This document shows positions 5,390 through 6,255 of a stretch of DNA of 6,255 bases, piece after piece (position 1 is the first letter of the stretch; every line of letters begins with the position of its first letter). The stretch spans positions 2,609,055 through 2,615,309 of the forward strand of contig KE356579.1 of NCBI GenBank assembly GCA_000416085.1. The letters run 5' to 3'. The notes under the pieces were generated by a model that ran no database searches, was not told the origin of the DNA, and worked only from the letters and a program-made list of their open reading frames with translations. This DNA comes from a halophilic archaeon J07HX64 (GTDB lineage: Archaea > Halobacteriota > Halobacteria > Halobacteriales > Haloarculaceae). The translations under genes were made by a program, and so were the position numbers.

Positions 5390-6255
5390 GTGCCCTCGCG
5401 GTCGAGCGCCGCCGCGAGAGTTGGCTGTATCTCCCCGGGTTGTTCGACCAGTTCCGCCCGGACACCGTGGCTCTCGGCGTTCGCAACGAGGTCGACCGGC
5501 GGTTCGAAATCCATTCCGACGAAGTCGTACTCCGACTCCGCACCGCCCAGCACGTCGAGCGTATTGTCCTTCAGGATGCGGTAGTTGCGGTTGTCCGGGA
5601 TGACGACCGTCAGGTCGAGACCGCGGCGGGCGGCTGTGTACATCGTGTGTGGGTAGTACAGGTACGAGCCGTCGCCGACGAAGCAAACGACATCGCGGGG
5701 TTCGGCGCGCTCGGACTCCGCGAGCGATGCGCCGACGGCAGCGGGAAGACCGTAGCCGAGACCACCACCTTTGTTCGAGACGTACTGTTCGGGCCCCATC
5801 GGCCACCGGGTGAGCATCGCGTACTTTGCTGTGACACCCTCGTCGACAATGTACGCGTTGGGAACAGCCTCGTACATCGCGTCGACGAGTTCGGCCTTCG
5901 AGGCACGCGGGTCCTCCGGCGCCTCGTCCTCGCCCATCTCGCGGACCCGCGCGGTGACGAACTCTTTCTGTGTGGCGACCCGGTCGAGACGGGCCTCCCG
6001 AGTCGTGGCCGGCAGTTCCGACCCGACGAGACCAGCAAGTTCCCGCAGGACGCGTCCGGGGTCACCGAGCACCGCACAGTCGGCGGGCTGGTTCTTGCCG
6101 AGTTCTGCGGTGTCGTCACCGATGTGGATGCAGGTGGTCCCCTCGGGAACGAGCGGGTCGTCGTGGCGAACGAGCGTCGTGTTCGTCGAACAGCCGAGGA
6201 ACACGAGCGTGTCCGCGCCCAGCAGCGTCCGGGCGAGGTCCTCGTCCGGCGGGAT
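5359..6255 (-). CDS. Thiamine-diphosphate-dependent decarboxylase/synthase family enzyme, C-terminal part (5'-partial)
   Basis: The frame runs off the right edge: IPPDEDLARTLLGADTLV precedes the GTG at 6204, so 6204 is not the start. The visible 298 residues hold the end of the central TPP_enzyme_M domain (LVFLGCSTNTTLV, then HIGDD, LGKNQPADCAVLGDP, up to about residue 77). They then carry the pyrophosphate-binding TPP_enzyme_C domain (about 115-295). The TDP/Mg motif is GDGSYLYYPH (GDG at 194-196) ending at DNRNY (N222/N224), preceded by SNKGGGLGYGLPAAVGASLAE. The arrangement is closest to benzoylformate decarboxylase and acetolactate-synthase-like proteins, which act on 2-oxo acids. The substrate depends on residues in the missing N-terminal domain, so I give no symbol. 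The C-terminus TDVLDVLVHD is a normal family ending. The last codons and TGA (5359-5361) lie in the 28-bp tandem array, and the TGA depends on a base that differs between units. Confidence 0.9.
   Translation of the reverse strand: MPPDEDLARTLLGADTLVFLGCSTNTTLVRHDDPLVPEGTTCIHIGDDTAELGKNQPADCAVLGDPGRVLRELAGLVGSELPATTREARLDRVATQKEFVTARVREMGEDEAPEDPRASKAELVDAMYEAVPNAYIVDEGVTAKYAMLTRWPMGPEQYVSNKGGGLGYGLPAAVGASLAESERAEPRDVVCFVGDGSYLYYPHTMYTAARRGLDLTVVIPDNRNYRILKDNTLDVLGGAESEYDFVGMDFEPPVDLVANAESHGVRAELVEQPGEIQPTLAAALDREGTDVLDVLVHD

Noticed and set aside
5081..5806. Minus-strand 241-residue frame overlapping the TDP enzyme and the BsuPI-type gene
   Set aside because: It is extremely Arg-rich, unlike a haloarchaeal protein, and overlaps the recognised TPP_enzyme_C domain in another frame. 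Its tail is only translated repeat array.

Overview
The window looks like a stretch of haloarchaeal (class Halobacteria) chromosome or large replicon. The DNA is GC-rich, the proteins are rich in Asp/Glu and poor in Lys, and the first gene ends in the bacterio-opsin-activator-type HTH that is typical of haloarchaea. Several genes have a TATA-like box about 25-30 nt before the start codon and no Shine-Dalgarno sequence, the layout of leaderless archaeal transcripts. No rRNA, tRNA, IS element or CRISPR array is visible.

Layout, left to right: (1) positions 2-766, the C-terminal part of a Bat-like transcriptional regulator whose start lies before the window; (2) 856-1326, a small single-pass membrane protein with an exported domain carrying five N-glycosylation sequons; (3) 1552-1962, an acidic 136-residue protein of unknown function; (4) 2165-4102/4105, minus strand, a 645/646-residue OLD-family ATPase with an intact N-terminal ATPase and a TOPRIM region that appears to have lost its DxD metal site; (5) 4339-4731, a small heat-shock protein (Hsp20), divergent from the OLD gene; (6) 4815-5147, a BsuPI-type domain protein; (7) 5359-6255, minus strand, the C-terminal half of a thiamine-diphosphate enzyme of the benzoylformate decarboxylase/acetolactate synthase type, running off the window.

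The genes do not form one operon. Most stand alone with their own promoter, and there are two convergent junctions (genes 3/4 and 6/7) and one divergent promoter region (4106-4338). The non-coding DNA is the more unusual part. A 28-bp-period tandem array (about 5211-5389) covers the last codons and stop of the TDP enzyme gene and fills the downstream junction. A perfect 6+1+6 palindrome sits just upstream of the OLD promoter. A 9-bp hairpin with a GCAA loop lies in the convergent junction at 2020-2042.

I see no complete multi-gene defence system. The OLD protein is the only plausible defence-type component: no helicase, methyltransferase or toxin gene lies beside it, and the uncharacterised gene next to it converges on it.
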